Counted from the stretch's first letter, positions 10,020-18,912 are shown. The stretch: DNA of 64,000 bases from Streptomyces sp. 1331.2 (GCF_900199205.1 NZ_OBMJ01000001.1:4529001-4593000), one strand, 5' to 3'. Numbers and translations are program-made. Notes: generated from the letters alone by a model not told the origin.

Positions 10020-11705
10020 ATCACCGCATCCGACCCCGTCCCCCTGCGCAAGGACGGCACCCCCAGCGCGGGGACGGCGACAACGGCCGTCGAACTGCGC
10101 GGCATCACCAAGCGCTTCCCCGGTGTCGTGGCCAACCACGACATCAACCTCACCGTCCGCACCGGCACCGTGCACGCCCTGATGGGCGAGAACGGCGCCG
10201 GCAAGTCGACGCTGATGAAGATCCTCTACGGCATGCAGAAGCCGGACGAGGGCACCATCGCGATCAACGGCGAGCTGTGCGAGTTCAACACCCCCGGCGA
10301 CGCCATCGCCCGCGGCATCGGCATGGTGCACCAGCACTTCATGCTCGCCGACAACCTCACGGTGTGGGAGAACGTCGTCCTCGGCGGCGAGCACCTCCAC
10401 GGCATCGGCGCCAAGGCGAAGGCGAAGATCAAGGAGATCTCCGACCAGTACGGCCTGGGCGTGCGCCCGGACGCCCTGGTCGAGGACCTCGGTGTCGCCG
10501 ACCGCCAGCGCGTCGAGATCCTCAAGGTGCTGTACCGCGGCGCCAAGATCCTGATCCTGGACGAGCCCACGGCCGTACTGGTCCCGCAGGAGGTCGACGC
10601 GCTGTTCGACAACCTGCGCGAGCTCAAGTCCGAGGGCGTCACCGTCATCTTCATCTCGCACAAGCTGCACGAGGTGCTGGCGGTCGCCGACGCGATCAGC
10701 GTCATCCGGCGCGGCACCACGGTCGGCGACGCCGACCCGAAGGCCGTCACCGCCCGCCAGCTCGCCGAGATGATGGTCGGCGCCGAGCTGCCCTCCCCGG
10801 AGAGCCGCGAGTCGACGGTCACCACGACCGAGATGCTCGACGTCAAGGACCTGCGGATCGCCAAGACCGACGCCGAGGGCATCGAGCGCGTCGTCCTGGA
10901 CGACATCTCGCTGCGCATCCACAAGGGCGAGATCCTCGGCATCGCGGGCGTCGAGGGCAACGGCCAGGCCGAACTGGTCGAGGCCATCATGGGCATGCTG
11001 CCGCTGGACGGCGGCACCGTCACCCTGGACGGCAAGGACCTCTCCGGCACCCTGACCCGGGCCCGCCGCGAGGCCGGCATCGGCTACATCCCCGAGGACC
11101 GCCACAAGCACGGCCTGCTGCTGGAGGCCCCGCTCTGGGAGAACCGGATCCTCGGCCACGTCACCGAGGCCCCCAACTCCAAGGGCGTGCTGCTCGACCC
11201 GTCCTCCGCCCGGACGGACACCCAGCGGATCGTCGAGGAGTACGACGTCCGCACCCCCGGCATCGAGGTCACCGCGGCCTCGCTCTCCGGCGGCAACCAG
11301 CAGAAGCTGATCATCGGCCGCGAGATGAGCCACCAGCCCAAGCTGCTGATCGCCGCGCACCCCACCCGTGGTGTGGACGTCGGCGCACAGGCCCAGATCT
11401 GGGAGCACATCCGGCGCGCTCAGCGGGAGGGCCTGGCCGTCCTGCTGATCTCCGCCGACCTGGACGAGCTGATCGGCCTCTCCGACACCATCCGGGTCAT
11501 CTACCGCGGCCGCCTGGTCGCCGACGCCGACCCGGCCACCGTGACCGCCGAGGACCTGGGCACCGCGATGACCGGTGCCGCCAGCGGCCACATCGAGTCC
11601 GAGCCGGAGGCCGTCGAGGAGTTCCACGAGACCCTCGTGGAGGGCACCGAGGCCGAGGGCACCGACCCGTCCGACACCGCCGACGACCCGCAGGCGGGGG
11701 AGTAA
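10020..11705 (+). CDS. Nucleoside ABC importer, duplicated ATP-binding subunit (apparent ATC start)
   Basis: About 561 residues with two fused ABC domains, powering import of nucleosides captured by the upstream lipoprotein. Domain 1 has Walker A GENGAGKST, a diverged signature (LGVADRQRVEILK instead of LSxGxxQ) and Walker B ILILDEPTAVL. Domain 2 has a degenerate Walker A (GVEGNGQAE, no Lys), a full signature LSGGNQQK and the HPTRGVDVG segment usual in this class. The only start matching a ribosome site is ATC at 10020-10022, 6 nt after AGGAG (10009-10013). No ATG, GTG or TTG lies between that site and the first conserved block. CTG at 10044 is a less well placed alternative. Confidence 0.88.
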   Translation: MTASDPVPLRKDGTPSAGTATTAVELRGITKRFPGVVANHDINLTVRTGTVHALMGENGAGKSTLMKILYGMQKPDEGTIAINGELCEFNTPGDAIARGIGMVHQHFMLADNLTVWENVVLGGEHLHGIGAKAKAKIKEISDQYGLGVRPDALVEDLGVADRQRVEILKVLYRGAKILILDEPTAVLVPQEVDALFDNLRELKSEGVTVIFISHKLHEVLAVADAISVIRRGTTVGDADPKAVTARQLAEMMVGAELPSPESRESTVTTTEMLDVKDLRIAKTDAEGIERVVLDDISLRIHKGEILGIAGVEGNGQAELVEAIMGMLPLDGGTVTLDGKDLSGTLTRARREAGIGYIPEDRHKHGLLLEAPLWENRILGHVTEAPNSKGVLLDPSSARTDTQRIVEEYDVRTPGIEVTAASLSGGNQQKLIIGREMSHQPKLLIAAHPTRGVDVGAQAQIWEHIRRAQREGLAVLLISADLDELIGLSDTIRVIYRGRLVADADPATVTAEDLGTAMTGAASGHIESEPEAVEEFHETLVEGTEAEGTDPSDTADDPQAGE

Positions 11706-11709
11706 CCAC

Positions 11710-12873
11710 ATGACCAGTCCCAACCCCGCCGCCAAGGCCGCCAAGCCCGGCCTGGCCCAGCGGATCAGCGGTGAGCGGATCGTGCTCGCACTGGCGGCGC
11801 CGGTGCTCGCGGTCGTGCTCTCCGTCGCGATCTGCTCCGTCCTGCTGGCGACCTCGGGCAAGAACCCGTTCGACGCGTGGAACGTGATGATCACGTACGC
11901 CACGAAGTCGGACGGCCAGGTGGCGATCCTCAACCGGTCCACCACCTACTACCTGGCCGCTGCGGCCGCCGCGTTCGGGTTCCGGATGAACCTGTTCAAC
12001 ATCGGCGTCGAGGGCCAGTACAAGGTCGCGGCGCTGTTCGCGGCCTACATCGGCGCCCAGGTCGACCTGCCGGCGTTCATCCAGATCCCGCTGCTGCTGG
12101 TCACCGCCATGCTGGTCGGCGGCCTGTACGCGAGCATCGCCGGTCTGCTGAAGGTCTACCGCGGCGTCAGCGAGGTCATCGCGACCATCATGCTGAACGC
12201 CATCGCGCTCGCGATCGTCGGTCTGCTGCTCGTCCCCGGCGTCTTCGCGCCGAAGGTCAGCGGCACCAGCAACTCGATCCAGACCGAGCCGATCTCGCAG
12301 TCGAGCCACTTCTTCGGCATCGAGACGGCCGGCGGCACCCTCTGGGGCTTCCTCTTCATCGCGATCCTGGTCGGTGTGCTCTTCCAGTTCACCCTGACCC
12401 GCACCCGCTTCGGCTTCGACCTGCGCGCCACCGGCCGCTCGGAGTCCGCCGCGACCGCCTCCGGCGTGAACGTCAAGAAGATGGTCGTCATCTCGATGTT
12501 CGTCTCCGGTGGGATCGCCGGTCTGATCGGCATGCCCGAGCTGCTGCAGAACTCCTTCTACTACGGCCAGAGCTTCCAGCCCGGCCTGGGCTTCCTGGGC
12601 ATCTCGATCGCCCTGCTCGGCCGCAACAGCCCGATCGGCATGGTCTTCGCGGCCCTGCTGTTCGCCTTCCTGGACGCCACCGGCGCGCAGCTGCCCCTGC
12701 AGGGTGGCTTCCCGTCCGAGATCGTCGCGGTCATGCAGGGCACCATCGTCATCTGCGTCGTCGTCGCGTACGAGCTGGTGCGCCGCTACGGCCTGAAGCG
12801 CCAGCAGCAGAAGGTCGGCGCCGAGCTCGCCGCCCAGGCCGCGGCCACTGAGAAGAAGGAGGTGTCCGCGTGA
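11710..12873 (+). CDS. Nucleoside ABC importer permease 1 (BPD_transp_2 family)
   Basis: A 387-residue permease with about eight to ten hydrophobic helices, including the family segment FGFRMNLFNIGVEGQYKVAALFAAYIG and the later SGGIAGLIGMPELLQ region. It forms the membrane channel with the next gene product. ATG at 11710 is 4 nt after the ATPase stop and follows GGGGGAG. Its last bases overlap the start of the second permease (GTGA), which signals translational coupling. Confidence 0.93.
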   Translation: MTSPNPAAKAAKPGLAQRISGERIVLALAAPVLAVVLSVAICSVLLATSGKNPFDAWNVMITYATKSDGQVAILNRSTTYYLAAAAAAFGFRMNLFNIGVEGQYKVAALFAAYIGAQVDLPAFIQIPLLLVTAMLVGGLYASIAGLLKVYRGVSEVIATIMLNAIALAIVGLLLVPGVFAPKVSGTSNSIQTEPISQSSHFFGIETAGGTLWGFLFIAILVGVLFQFTLTRTRFGFDLRATGRSESAATASGVNVKKMVVISMFVSGGIAGLIGMPELLQNSFYYGQSFQPGLGFLGISIALLGRNSPIGMVFAALLFAFLDATGAQLPLQGGFPSEIVAVMQGTIVICVVVAYELVRRYGLKRQQQKVGAELAAQAAATEKKEVSA

Positions 12874-14135
12874 GTACGGCCACTGCTGCCCGTCCGAAGG
12901 CGCCGGGCGCGCCCGCGAAGAAGCGCAAGCTGTCCTGGCCGGTGGTCCTGCTCCTGATTGCGGGCGCCCTGGTCCTGTTCTCCGCCGTGGGCATGGCCAC
13001 CGGCAACCACTCGCTGACCTCCTCCGGTCAGATCACCGCCGCGCTCAGCGCCGCCGTGCCGATCGGCATGGCCGGTCTGGGCGGTCTCTGGTCCGAGCGG
13101 GCCGGTGTGGTCAACATCGGCCTCGAAGGCATGATGGTCGCCGGCACCTTCTGCGGTGCCTGGGCCGGCTACCTGGTCAACCCGTGGGTCGGTCTGCTGG
13201 CCGGCATGCTCGGCGGTGCGCTCGGCGGTCTGCTGCACGCGATCATCACCGTGACCTTCGGTGTCGACCACATCGTCTCCGGTGTCGGCATCAACCTGCT
13301 GATCCCCGGCATCTGCGCGTACGTCAACCGGATCTACTACAAGGACTACATCTCGGCCGGTGCCGGCGCGAACCAGTCCCCGCCGGCGGATCCGCTGCCG
13401 TACATCACGATCCCGGGGCTGTCCTCGGGCCTGAAGGACATCGAGAACCACCACTGGTTCTTCGTCTCGGACGTCGCGGGCGTGCTCGGCGGTCTGGTCA
13501 CCAACATCTCGGTGGTCGTGCTGCTGGCGGCCGCGCTGATCGTGGTCAGCTACTTCGCGCTCTGGCGCACGGTGTTCGGCCTGCGGCTGCGCTCCTGCGG
13601 TGAGAACCCGACCGCGGCCGAGTCGCTGGGCGTCAACGTCTACAAGTACAAGTACCTGGCGGTCATCGCCTCCGGCGCCTTCGCGGGCCTCGGTGGTGCG
13701 TACCTCTCGCTGGTCGCCGCGCACTTCTACAAGGACGGCCAGACCCTGGGCCGCGGCTTCATCGGCCTCGCCGCGATGATCTTCGGCAACTGGATGCCCG
13801 GCGGCCTCGCCATGGGCGCCGGCCTGTTCGGCTTCACCGACAGCCTCCAGCTGCGCGACCCGGAGTCGGTGCACGTGCTGATCCTGATCGTCGGCATCGC
13901 GATGATCCTGCTCGCCCTCTGGCAGCTGTACCGGCGCAAGTACACCGCGACGGTGATCTCCTTCGTGATCGCCGGCGGTCTGATCGCCTGGTACTCGCTG
14001 ACCGACCAGGTGCAGCGTCCGCTGATCGTCGCCACGCCGTACGTGATCACCCTGGTGGTGCTCTCGCTGGCCTCGCAGCGACTGCGGATGCCCAAGGCGG
14101 ACGGCCAGATCTACCGCAAGGGCCAGGGCAAGTGA
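12870..14135 (+). CDS. Nucleoside ABC importer permease 2 (BPD_transp_2 family)
   Basis: A 421-residue polytopic membrane protein, the second permease of the importer. The conserved segment LGGLWSERAGVVNIGLEGMM and a series of hydrophobic helices are typical of the family. GTG at 12870 overlaps the previous stop by 4 nt and GTG at 14132 of cdd overlaps its own stop, so transport and cytidine deamination are translated together. The first 30 residues are basic and Pro/Ala-rich, as expected for a cytoplasmic N-terminus. Confidence 0.93.
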   Translation: MSTATAARPKAPGAPAKKRKLSWPVVLLLIAGALVLFSAVGMATGNHSLTSSGQITAALSAAVPIGMAGLGGLWSERAGVVNIGLEGMMVAGTFCGAWAGYLVNPWVGLLAGMLGGALGGLLHAIITVTFGVDHIVSGVGINLLIPGICAYVNRIYYKDYISAGAGANQSPPADPLPYITIPGLSSGLKDIENHHWFFVSDVAGVLGGLVTNISVVVLLAAALIVVSYFALWRTVFGLRLRSCGENPTAAESLGVNVYKYKYLAVIASGAFAGLGGAYLSLVAAHFYKDGQTLGRGFIGLAAMIFGNWMPGGLAMGAGLFGFTDSLQLRDPESVHVLILIVGIAMILLALWQLYRRKYTATVISFVIAGGLIAWYSLTDQVQRPLIVATPYVITLVVLSLASQRLRMPKADGQIYRKGQGK

Positions 14136-14533
14136 CCGCCCCCGCGCCCTCCGCGATCGACTGGGAGCGGCTGCGCGAGGCGGCGCGCGAGGCGATGGGC
14201 CACGCGTACGCCCCGTACAGCAAGTTCCCGGTCGGCGCGGCCGCACTGGTGGACGACGGGCGGGTGGTCACCGGCTGCAACGTCGAGAACGCCTCGTACG
14301 GGCTGGGGCTGTGCGCCGAGTGCGGGCTGGTGTCCGCGCTGCACGCCACCGGCGGGGGGCGGCTGACCGCCTTCACCTGCGTGGACGGCGCCGGCGAGCT
14401 GCTGATGCCGTGCGGGCGCTGCCGCCAGCTGCTGTACGAGCACGGCGGGCCCGAGCTGCTGGTCGACCTCGCCTCCGGCGTGAAGCCGATGAGCGAGGTC
14501 CTGCCCGATGCATTCGGGCCGGAGCGGCTCTAG
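14132..14533 (+). CDS. cdd: Cytidine deaminase
   Basis: A 133-residue zinc cytidine/deoxycytidine deaminase, making uridine or deoxyuridine from imported nucleosides. The zinc motif is complete: CAECG with the catalytic Glu (about residue 64), and PCGRCRQ with the other two cysteine ligands. Length matches tetrameric bacterial enzymes. It is the last gene of the importer operon (GTGA overlap) and lies directly before deoA, the next pathway step for pyrimidine nucleosides. Confidence 0.95.
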   Translation: MTAPAPSAIDWERLREAAREAMGHAYAPYSKFPVGAAALVDDGRVVTGCNVENASYGLGLCAECGLVSALHATGGGRLTAFTCVDGAGELLMPCGRCRQLLYEHGGPELLVDLASGVKPMSEVLPDAFGPERL

Positions 14534-14545
14534 CATCGCCGTTTG

Positions 14546-14557
14546 TTACGCGCGTAG
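14546..14557 (+). promoter_or_regulatory. Operator of the nucleoside regulon (site 2, deoA)
   Basis: TTACGCGCGTAG carries the same ACGCGCGT core (14548-14555) as the other four sites and is nearly the reverse complement of the site before the importer operon. It overlaps the candidate -10 TAGAGT at 14555-14560, so binding would repress deoA independently of the upstream operon. Confidence 0.75.
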
Positions 14558-14600
14558 AGTGTCGCGAGTGGGCCGTAACCCGGTCATCTCGCGACACTCT
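14556..14600 (+). terminator. 13-bp perfect inverted repeat in the cdd-deoA gap
   Basis: Arms AGAGTGTCGCGAG (14556-14568) and CTCGCGACACTCT (14588-14600) enclose a 19-nt loop and are followed by a U-rich stretch around CTTTTC. Transcripts reading through from cdd would form the hairpin, making it a likely terminator or attenuator. A transcript starting at the deoA promoter (start near 14567) would lack the left arm and escape it. The left arm overlaps the operator. Confidence 0.65.
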
Positions 14601-14638
14601 TCGCTTTTCATGCCTTTGAACCCCCTCTTGGAGCACGC

Positions 14639-15916
14639 ATGGACGCCATCTCCGTCATCAGGACCAAGCGCGATCGCGGAGAGCTGAGCGACGCTCAGAT
14701 CGACTGGGTCATCGACGCCTACACCCGTGGCGAGGTCGCCGACGAGCAGATGTCCGCGCTGGCCATGGCGATCCTGCTGAACGGCATGAAGCCGCGCGAG
14801 ATCAGCCGCTGGACCGACGCCATGATCCGCTCCGGCGTCCGGATGGACTTCTCCTCGCTGCCGCTGCCCACCAGCGACAAGCACTCCACCGGCGGCGTCG
14901 GCGACAAGATCACCCTCCCGCTCGCCCCGCTGGTCGCCGCCTGCGGCGCCGCCGTCCCGCAGCTCTCCGGCCGCGGCCTCGGCCACACCGGCGGCACCCT
15001 GGACAAGCTGGAGTCCATCCCCGGCTGGCGCGCCCTGCTTTCCAACGACGAGATGATGGACGTGCTGCGCGACGCCGGCGCGGTCATCTGCGCGGCCGGC
15101 GACGGCCTCGCCCCCGCCGACAAGAAGCTGTACGCGCTGCGCGACGTCACCGGCACCGTCGAGGCGATCCCGCTGATCGCCTCCTCGATCATGTCCAAGA
15201 AGATCGCCGAGGGCACCGGCGCGCTGGTCCTGGACGTCAAGGTCGGCTCCGGCGCGTTCATGAAGAACCTGGACGACGCCCGCGAACTCGCCCGCACCAT
15301 GGTCGGCCTGGGCACCACCGCGGGTGTCAACACCGTCGCCCTGCTCACCGACATGTCCACCCCGCTCGGCCTCACCGCGGGCAACGCGCTGGAGGTCCGC
15401 GAGTCCGTCGAGGTGCTGGCCGGCGGCGGCCCCGCCGACGTCGTGGAGCTGACCCTGGCGCTCGCCCGCGAGATGCTCGCCGCGGCCGGCGTGCACGGCA
15501 AGGACCCGGCCGACGCGCTGCGCGACGGCTCCGCGATGGACCACTGGCGCCGCATGATCGCCGCCCAGGGCGGCGACGTGGACGCCCCGCTCCCGGTCGC
15601 CCGCGAGCAGCACGTCATCCCCGCGCCCGCCTCCGGCGTGCTCACCGAGCTCGACGCCTACGCCGTCGGCGTCTGCGCCTGGCGCCTGGGCGCCGGCCGC
15701 GCCCGCAAGGAGGACCCGGTCCAGGCCGGCGCCGGCGTCGAGATGCACGCCAAGCCCGGCGACACCGTCGTGGCCGGTCAGCCGCTGCTGACCCTCCACA
15801 CCGACACTCCCGAGCGCTACGACTACGCCATCGAGGCGCTGGCCGGCGGCATCACCGTCTCCCCGGAGGGCACCGCGTTCACCCCGAACCCGATCGTGCT
15901 GGACCGCATCGCCTGA
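14639..15916 (+). CDS. deoA: Thymidine phosphorylase
   Basis: A 425-residue pyrimidine nucleoside phosphorylase that cleaves thymidine and deoxyuridine to base plus deoxyribose 1-phosphate. Diagnostic segments are the family signature around SGRGLGHTGGTLDKLE and the phosphate-binding KHSTGGVGDK. The ATG at 14639 follows GGAG by 6 nt. It has its own promoter and palindromic operator downstream of cdd. Its product feeds the phosphopentomutase-like enzyme and deoC encoded further right. Confidence 0.96.
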   Translation: MDAISVIRTKRDRGELSDAQIDWVIDAYTRGEVADEQMSALAMAILLNGMKPREISRWTDAMIRSGVRMDFSSLPLPTSDKHSTGGVGDKITLPLAPLVAACGAAVPQLSGRGLGHTGGTLDKLESIPGWRALLSNDEMMDVLRDAGAVICAAGDGLAPADKKLYALRDVTGTVEAIPLIASSIMSKKIAEGTGALVLDVKVGSGAFMKNLDDARELARTMVGLGTTAGVNTVALLTDMSTPLGLTAGNALEVRESVEVLAGGGPADVVELTLALAREMLAAAGVHGKDPADALRDGSAMDHWRRMIAAQGGDVDAPLPVAREQHVIPAPASGVLTELDAYAVGVCAWRLGAGRARKEDPVQAGAGVEMHAKPGDTVVAGQPLLTLHTDTPERYDYAIEALAGGITVSPEGTAFTPNPIVLDRIA

Positions 15917-15925
15917 TCCGCGTGA

Positions 15926-15967
15926 GGTCTGCTCACGTACGCCGGATCAGGCGTACGTGAGCAGACC
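15926..15967. terminator. Strong bidirectional hairpin between deoA and the Uma2-like gene
   Basis: Perfect 18-bp stem, GGTCTGCTCACGTACGCC (15926-15943) pairing with 15950-15967, closed by the 6-nt loop GGATCA. It serves convergent genes. The last six codons and the stop of the Uma2-like frame lie inside the right arm and loop. Confidence 0.85.
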
Positions 15968-16390
15968 GCCGGTGTCGATCGTCCAGGGGCCCATGGCCGC
16001 GTAGTCGCGGACCTTGTTGTGGTAGTCGTTCTCGGGGTTGGAGTTGGAGACGATCTCCACCACGAGCAGGACCTCGTGCGGGAGAACCGCTCGCTGCTCA
16101 CCCTCCAAGGTCGCCTCGAGGAAGACCATCAGGTTCGGGTTGCGCAGCTGCCCGAGTCCGGCATCCTCCAAGTCCGCGCCGTGGTAAGCGATGTGACCCG
16201 GATGAGTGGTCGGCAGCTGGGCGTTGAGCTGTCGGGCGATGCGCAACACGGCGAGTTCGTGGCGCTTCGCCGGCGACATCGTCATGACGATCTGGCCGTC
16301 GGCGATCTCGATCTTCCCCATCCCCGGCACCTTCGGCAGCTGATCCGCGATCTCCAGGAGCCGGGCGTACACAGCAGGATCGCTGCTCAT
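15947..16390 (-). pseudogene. C-terminally truncated Uma2-family (DUF820) nuclease-fold protein
   Basis: A 147-residue Uma2-like protein; family members usually run near 190 residues. The PD-(D/E)XK-type core is partly visible as VVEIVS followed by the lysine in NKVRDYAAMG, but the expected acidic residue before it is replaced (NPNLMVF). After AAMG, where homologues continue with a GIPxYxxVDP-like strand, the frame ends in a few residues encoded by the deoA terminator hairpin. The missing C-terminus and lost acidic residue suggest a decaying gene, though a short functional form cannot be excluded. ATG at 16390; it lies 26 nt downstream of the MFS gene on the same strand. Confidence 0.65.
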
Positions 16391-16416
16391 GTCCCTGAGT
16401 GTGTCGGCGGCGGTTG

Positions 16417-17703
16417 TCAAGCGTCCGCGATCGCTCGCCGGGTGGTATGGGCCCGGTGGGTGGCGTAGAGCGTCACGCCGGCGGCGAGGGTCATGGCGGT
16501 GAGGCCGACGGTGGCGGCGCCGGGCCAGCCGGTGGCGTGGTAGGCGTCGGCGCCGAGGGTGCCGCCCAGGCTGTTGCCGAGGTAGTAGGCGATCAGGTAG
16601 AGGGCGGAGGCCTGGGCGCGGCCCTCGGTGGCGGTGCGGCCGACCGCGGAGGAGGCGGTGGCGTGGCCGGCGAAGAAGCCGGCGGTGATCAGGACCAGGC
16701 CGAGCAGGGCGCAGGCCAGGGAGTCGGCGAGGGAGAGCAGCAGGCCGGTGGCGGTGACGCCGATGGCGGCGTAGAGGGCGCCGCGGCGGCCGAGGCGGAC
16801 GGAGAGGCGGCCGGCCGCGGCCGAGGTGCCGGTGCCGACCAGGTAGACCACGAAGATCGAGGCGGCGACCGACTCCGGCAGGTGGAACGGCGCGGCGATC
16901 AGCCGGTAGCCGACGGTGTTGTAGACCGCGCCGAACACGGCCATGAACAGCATCCCCAGCGCGTACAGCCGCAGCAGCAGCGGGTTGCGCAGGTGCCCGC
17001 CGACGGTGCGGGCGAGGGCGCGGGCGTCCACCGGGGCCGGGGTGAAGTGCCGAGCGGCGGGGATCAGCAGCCGGAACGCGAGCGTGGCGAGCAGGGCGAG
17101 GGCGGCGGAGGCGGCGAGGCCCCAGCGCCAGCCGAGGCCGGCGGCGGTCCAGCCGGAGAGCAGTCGCCCGCCCATGCCGCCGATGCTGTTGCCGGCCACG
17201 TACAGGCCCATCGCGGAGGCCAGGGCGCTGGGGTGGACCTCCTCGGCGAGGTAGGCCATGGCGGTGGCGGGGAGCCCGGCGAGGGCGGCGCCCTGGAGGA
17301 CGCGCAGCACGACGAGGGTGGTGAGGTCGGGCGCGAAGGGCAGGGCGAGGGCGAGGACGGAGGCGGCGAGGGTGGAGGCCGTCATCACCGGGGTGCGGCC
17401 GTACCGGTCGGACAGGGCGCTGGCGGGGAGCAGGCCGAGGGCGAGTCCGAGGGTGGCGGCGGAGGCCGTCCAGCTGGCTTGGCCAGGGGTGAGGTCGAGG
17501 TCGGCCGAGAGGACCGGCAGCAGGCCCTGGGTGGAGTAGAGCAAGACGAAGGTCGCGATCCCGGCGGCGAAGAGGGCGAGGTTGGCGCGGCGGAAGGCGC
17601 GCTGGCCGGGGCGGTGGCGGTCGTCCGCGGTGGGGGCGGCGGCGGGGGCGGTGGTCGGGGCATCCGGGGCGGTCACGGATGCCCTGGTATCGGCGGGCTG
17701 CAT
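16417..17703 (-). CDS. Major facilitator superfamily transporter (YnfM/AraJ-like)
   Basis: A 428-residue MFS permease with twelve predicted helices after an Ala/Pro/Thr-rich N-terminus of about 35 residues. The MFS loop motif between helices 2 and 3 is visible as ALSDRYGRTPVM. The 12-helix layout and neighbouring LysR gene fit the drug or metabolite exporters of the YnfM type, but the substrate is unknown. ATG at 17703 gives a complete first helix. It is divergent from the LysR-type regulator gene, which probably controls it. Confidence 0.9.
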   Translation of the reverse strand: MQPADTRASVTAPDAPTTAPAAAPTADDRHRPGQRAFRRANLALFAAGIATFVLLYSTQGLLPVLSADLDLTPGQASWTASAATLGLALGLLPASALSDRYGRTPVMTASTLAASVLALALPFAPDLTTLVVLRVLQGAALAGLPATAMAYLAEEVHPSALASAMGLYVAGNSIGGMGGRLLSGWTAAGLGWRWGLAASAALALLATLAFRLLIPAARHFTPAPVDARALARTVGGHLRNPLLLRLYALGMLFMAVFGAVYNTVGYRLIAAPFHLPESVAASIFVVYLVGTGTSAAAGRLSVRLGRRGALYAAIGVTATGLLLSLADSLACALLGLVLITAGFFAGHATASSAVGRTATEGRAQASALYLIAYYLGNSLGGTLGADAYHATGWPGAATVGLTAMTLAAGVTLYATHRAHTTRRAIADA

Positions 17704-17742
17704 GTCGTCGACGGTAGGCCCGTCCTGGTTGATGCGTCCAAT

Positions 17743-17767
17743 GCATGAAGCGTGGATGATCGATGCA
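17743..17767. promoter_or_regulatory. Candidate LysR-type binding site between divergent MFS and regulator genes
   Basis: The arms TGCAT (17743-17747) and ATGCA (17763-17767) form an interrupted inverted repeat with 15 bp between them, located between the divergent genes. LysR regulators usually bind imperfect dyads in this position. Evidence is limited to symmetry and location. Confidence 0.35.
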
Positions 17768-17795
17768 CTGGCGTATGAGTCGAGGTGGTGGCGCG

Positions 17796-18764
17796 TTGAC
17801 CGGTCCCGAGTCGGTGGACGGTGGGGAACAGCGGTACCGGGCGGCCGAGTTGGGCCCGGACGAGCCGGCCGTGCTGCTGGCGCCCCGGCTGGCGCAGTTC
17901 GCCGCGGTGGCCCGGCTGGAGCACGTGACCCAGGCGGCCGCGCTGCTCGGGGTGCCGCAGCCGACGCTGTCGCGCGCGGTGGCCCGGCTGGAGGAGGAGC
18001 TGGGGGTGGAGCTGCTGGCCCGTCAGGGTCGGACGGTCCGGCTGACCAGGGCGGGCCGGCTGCTGCTGGCCTCGGTGGAGCGGGCGCTGGCCGAGGTCGA
18101 GCGCGGCGCGCAGGCGGCCCGGGCGGAGGCGGACCCGGAGGCGGGGCTGGTGGCCTTCGGCTTCCTGCACACGATGGGCCCGGACACGGTGCCGGCGCTG
18201 CTGCGCGGCTTCCGCGCCGAGCGCCCGAGCGTGCGCTTCCAGCTGGTGCAGGACTACGGCGCGGCGATGCTGGAGCGGCTGCGGGCGGGTGAGCTGGACC
18301 TCTGCCTGGTCGCGCCGCTGCCGGACGACCCGGCGTTCGCCGCCCGCCCGCTGGACGAGCAGCGGCTGCTGCTGGTCGTCCCCGCGGACCACCGGCTCGC
18401 CGGGCGGCGGCGCATCCGGCTGGCGGAGGTGGCGGAGGAGCCGTTCGTCGGCCTGGAGCAGGGCTACGGGCTGCGCGCGATGACGGACGGCTTCTGCGCG
18501 CGGGCCGGGTTCGTGCCCCGGCTGGCATTCGAGGGGGAGGAGGCGGAGACGCTGCGCGGGCTGGTGGCGGCCGGGCTGGGGGTGGCGCTGCTGCCGCCGG
18601 CGCTGGTGCCGCGGCCGGGGGTGGTGGAGCTGGAGGTGACGGCGCCGCGCACCCGGCGGGCGATCGGGCTGGCCTGGGCGGCGGGGCGGCCGCTGTCCCC
18701 GCCGGCGGAGGCGTTCCGGGACTTCGTGCTGTCCCGGCGCGGGCGGCTGCTCCAGCACGACTGA
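17796..18764 (+). CDS. LysR-family transcriptional regulator
   Basis: About 322 residues with an N-terminal winged helix-turn-helix (LAQFAAVARLEHVTQAAALL, then LSRAVARLEEELG) and a C-terminal periplasmic-binding-protein-like effector domain (residues about 110-310). TTG at 17796 is chosen because GAGGTGG lies 7 nt upstream; ATGs at 17763 and 17775 are in frame but lack ribosome sites, and the first falls in a likely operator. It probably regulates the divergent MFS gene, the usual LysR arrangement. Confidence 0.88.
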   Translation: MTGPESVDGGEQRYRAAELGPDEPAVLLAPRLAQFAAVARLEHVTQAAALLGVPQPTLSRAVARLEEELGVELLARQGRTVRLTRAGRLLLASVERALAEVERGAQAARAEADPEAGLVAFGFLHTMGPDTVPALLRGFRAERPSVRFQLVQDYGAAMLERLRAGELDLCLVAPLPDDPAFAARPLDEQRLLLVVPADHRLAGRRRIRLAEVAEEPFVGLEQGYGLRAMTDGFCARAGFVPRLAFEGEEAETLRGLVAAGLGVALLPPALVPRPGVVELEVTAPRTRRAIGLAWAAGRPLSPPAEAFRDFVLSRRGRLLQHD

Positions 18765-18884
18765 GGCGTCGGCGGTACGACCGTCGCCTTGGCGGCGCGG
18801 CCGTCGCTTTGGTGGATCGTATGGACCGGTCGGTGGAATTCCGGGCGTGCTTTGGACCATCCGGTGGTGTTCCCGGTGGTGGGT

Positions 18885-18896
18885 CTACGCGCGTAG
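18885..18896 (+). promoter_or_regulatory. Operator of the nucleoside regulon (site 3, add)
   Basis: CTACGCGCGTAG, a perfect 12-bp palindrome, sits 4 bp upstream of the -10 hexamer TATATT (18901-18906) and 16 bp before the add start codon. It is identical to the sites before deoC and the purine nucleoside phosphorylase gene. Confidence 0.8.
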
Positions 18897-18900
18897 GGGC

Positions 18901-18906
18901 TATATT
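18901..18906 (+). promoter_or_regulatory. -10 hexamer for a leaderless add transcript
   Basis: TATATT, unusually A/T-rich for this genome, ends 6 nt before the ATG at 18913. Transcription would start at or within one base of the start codon, and no ribosome site precedes it. Confidence 0.65.
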
Positions 18907-18912
18907 TCCGCA

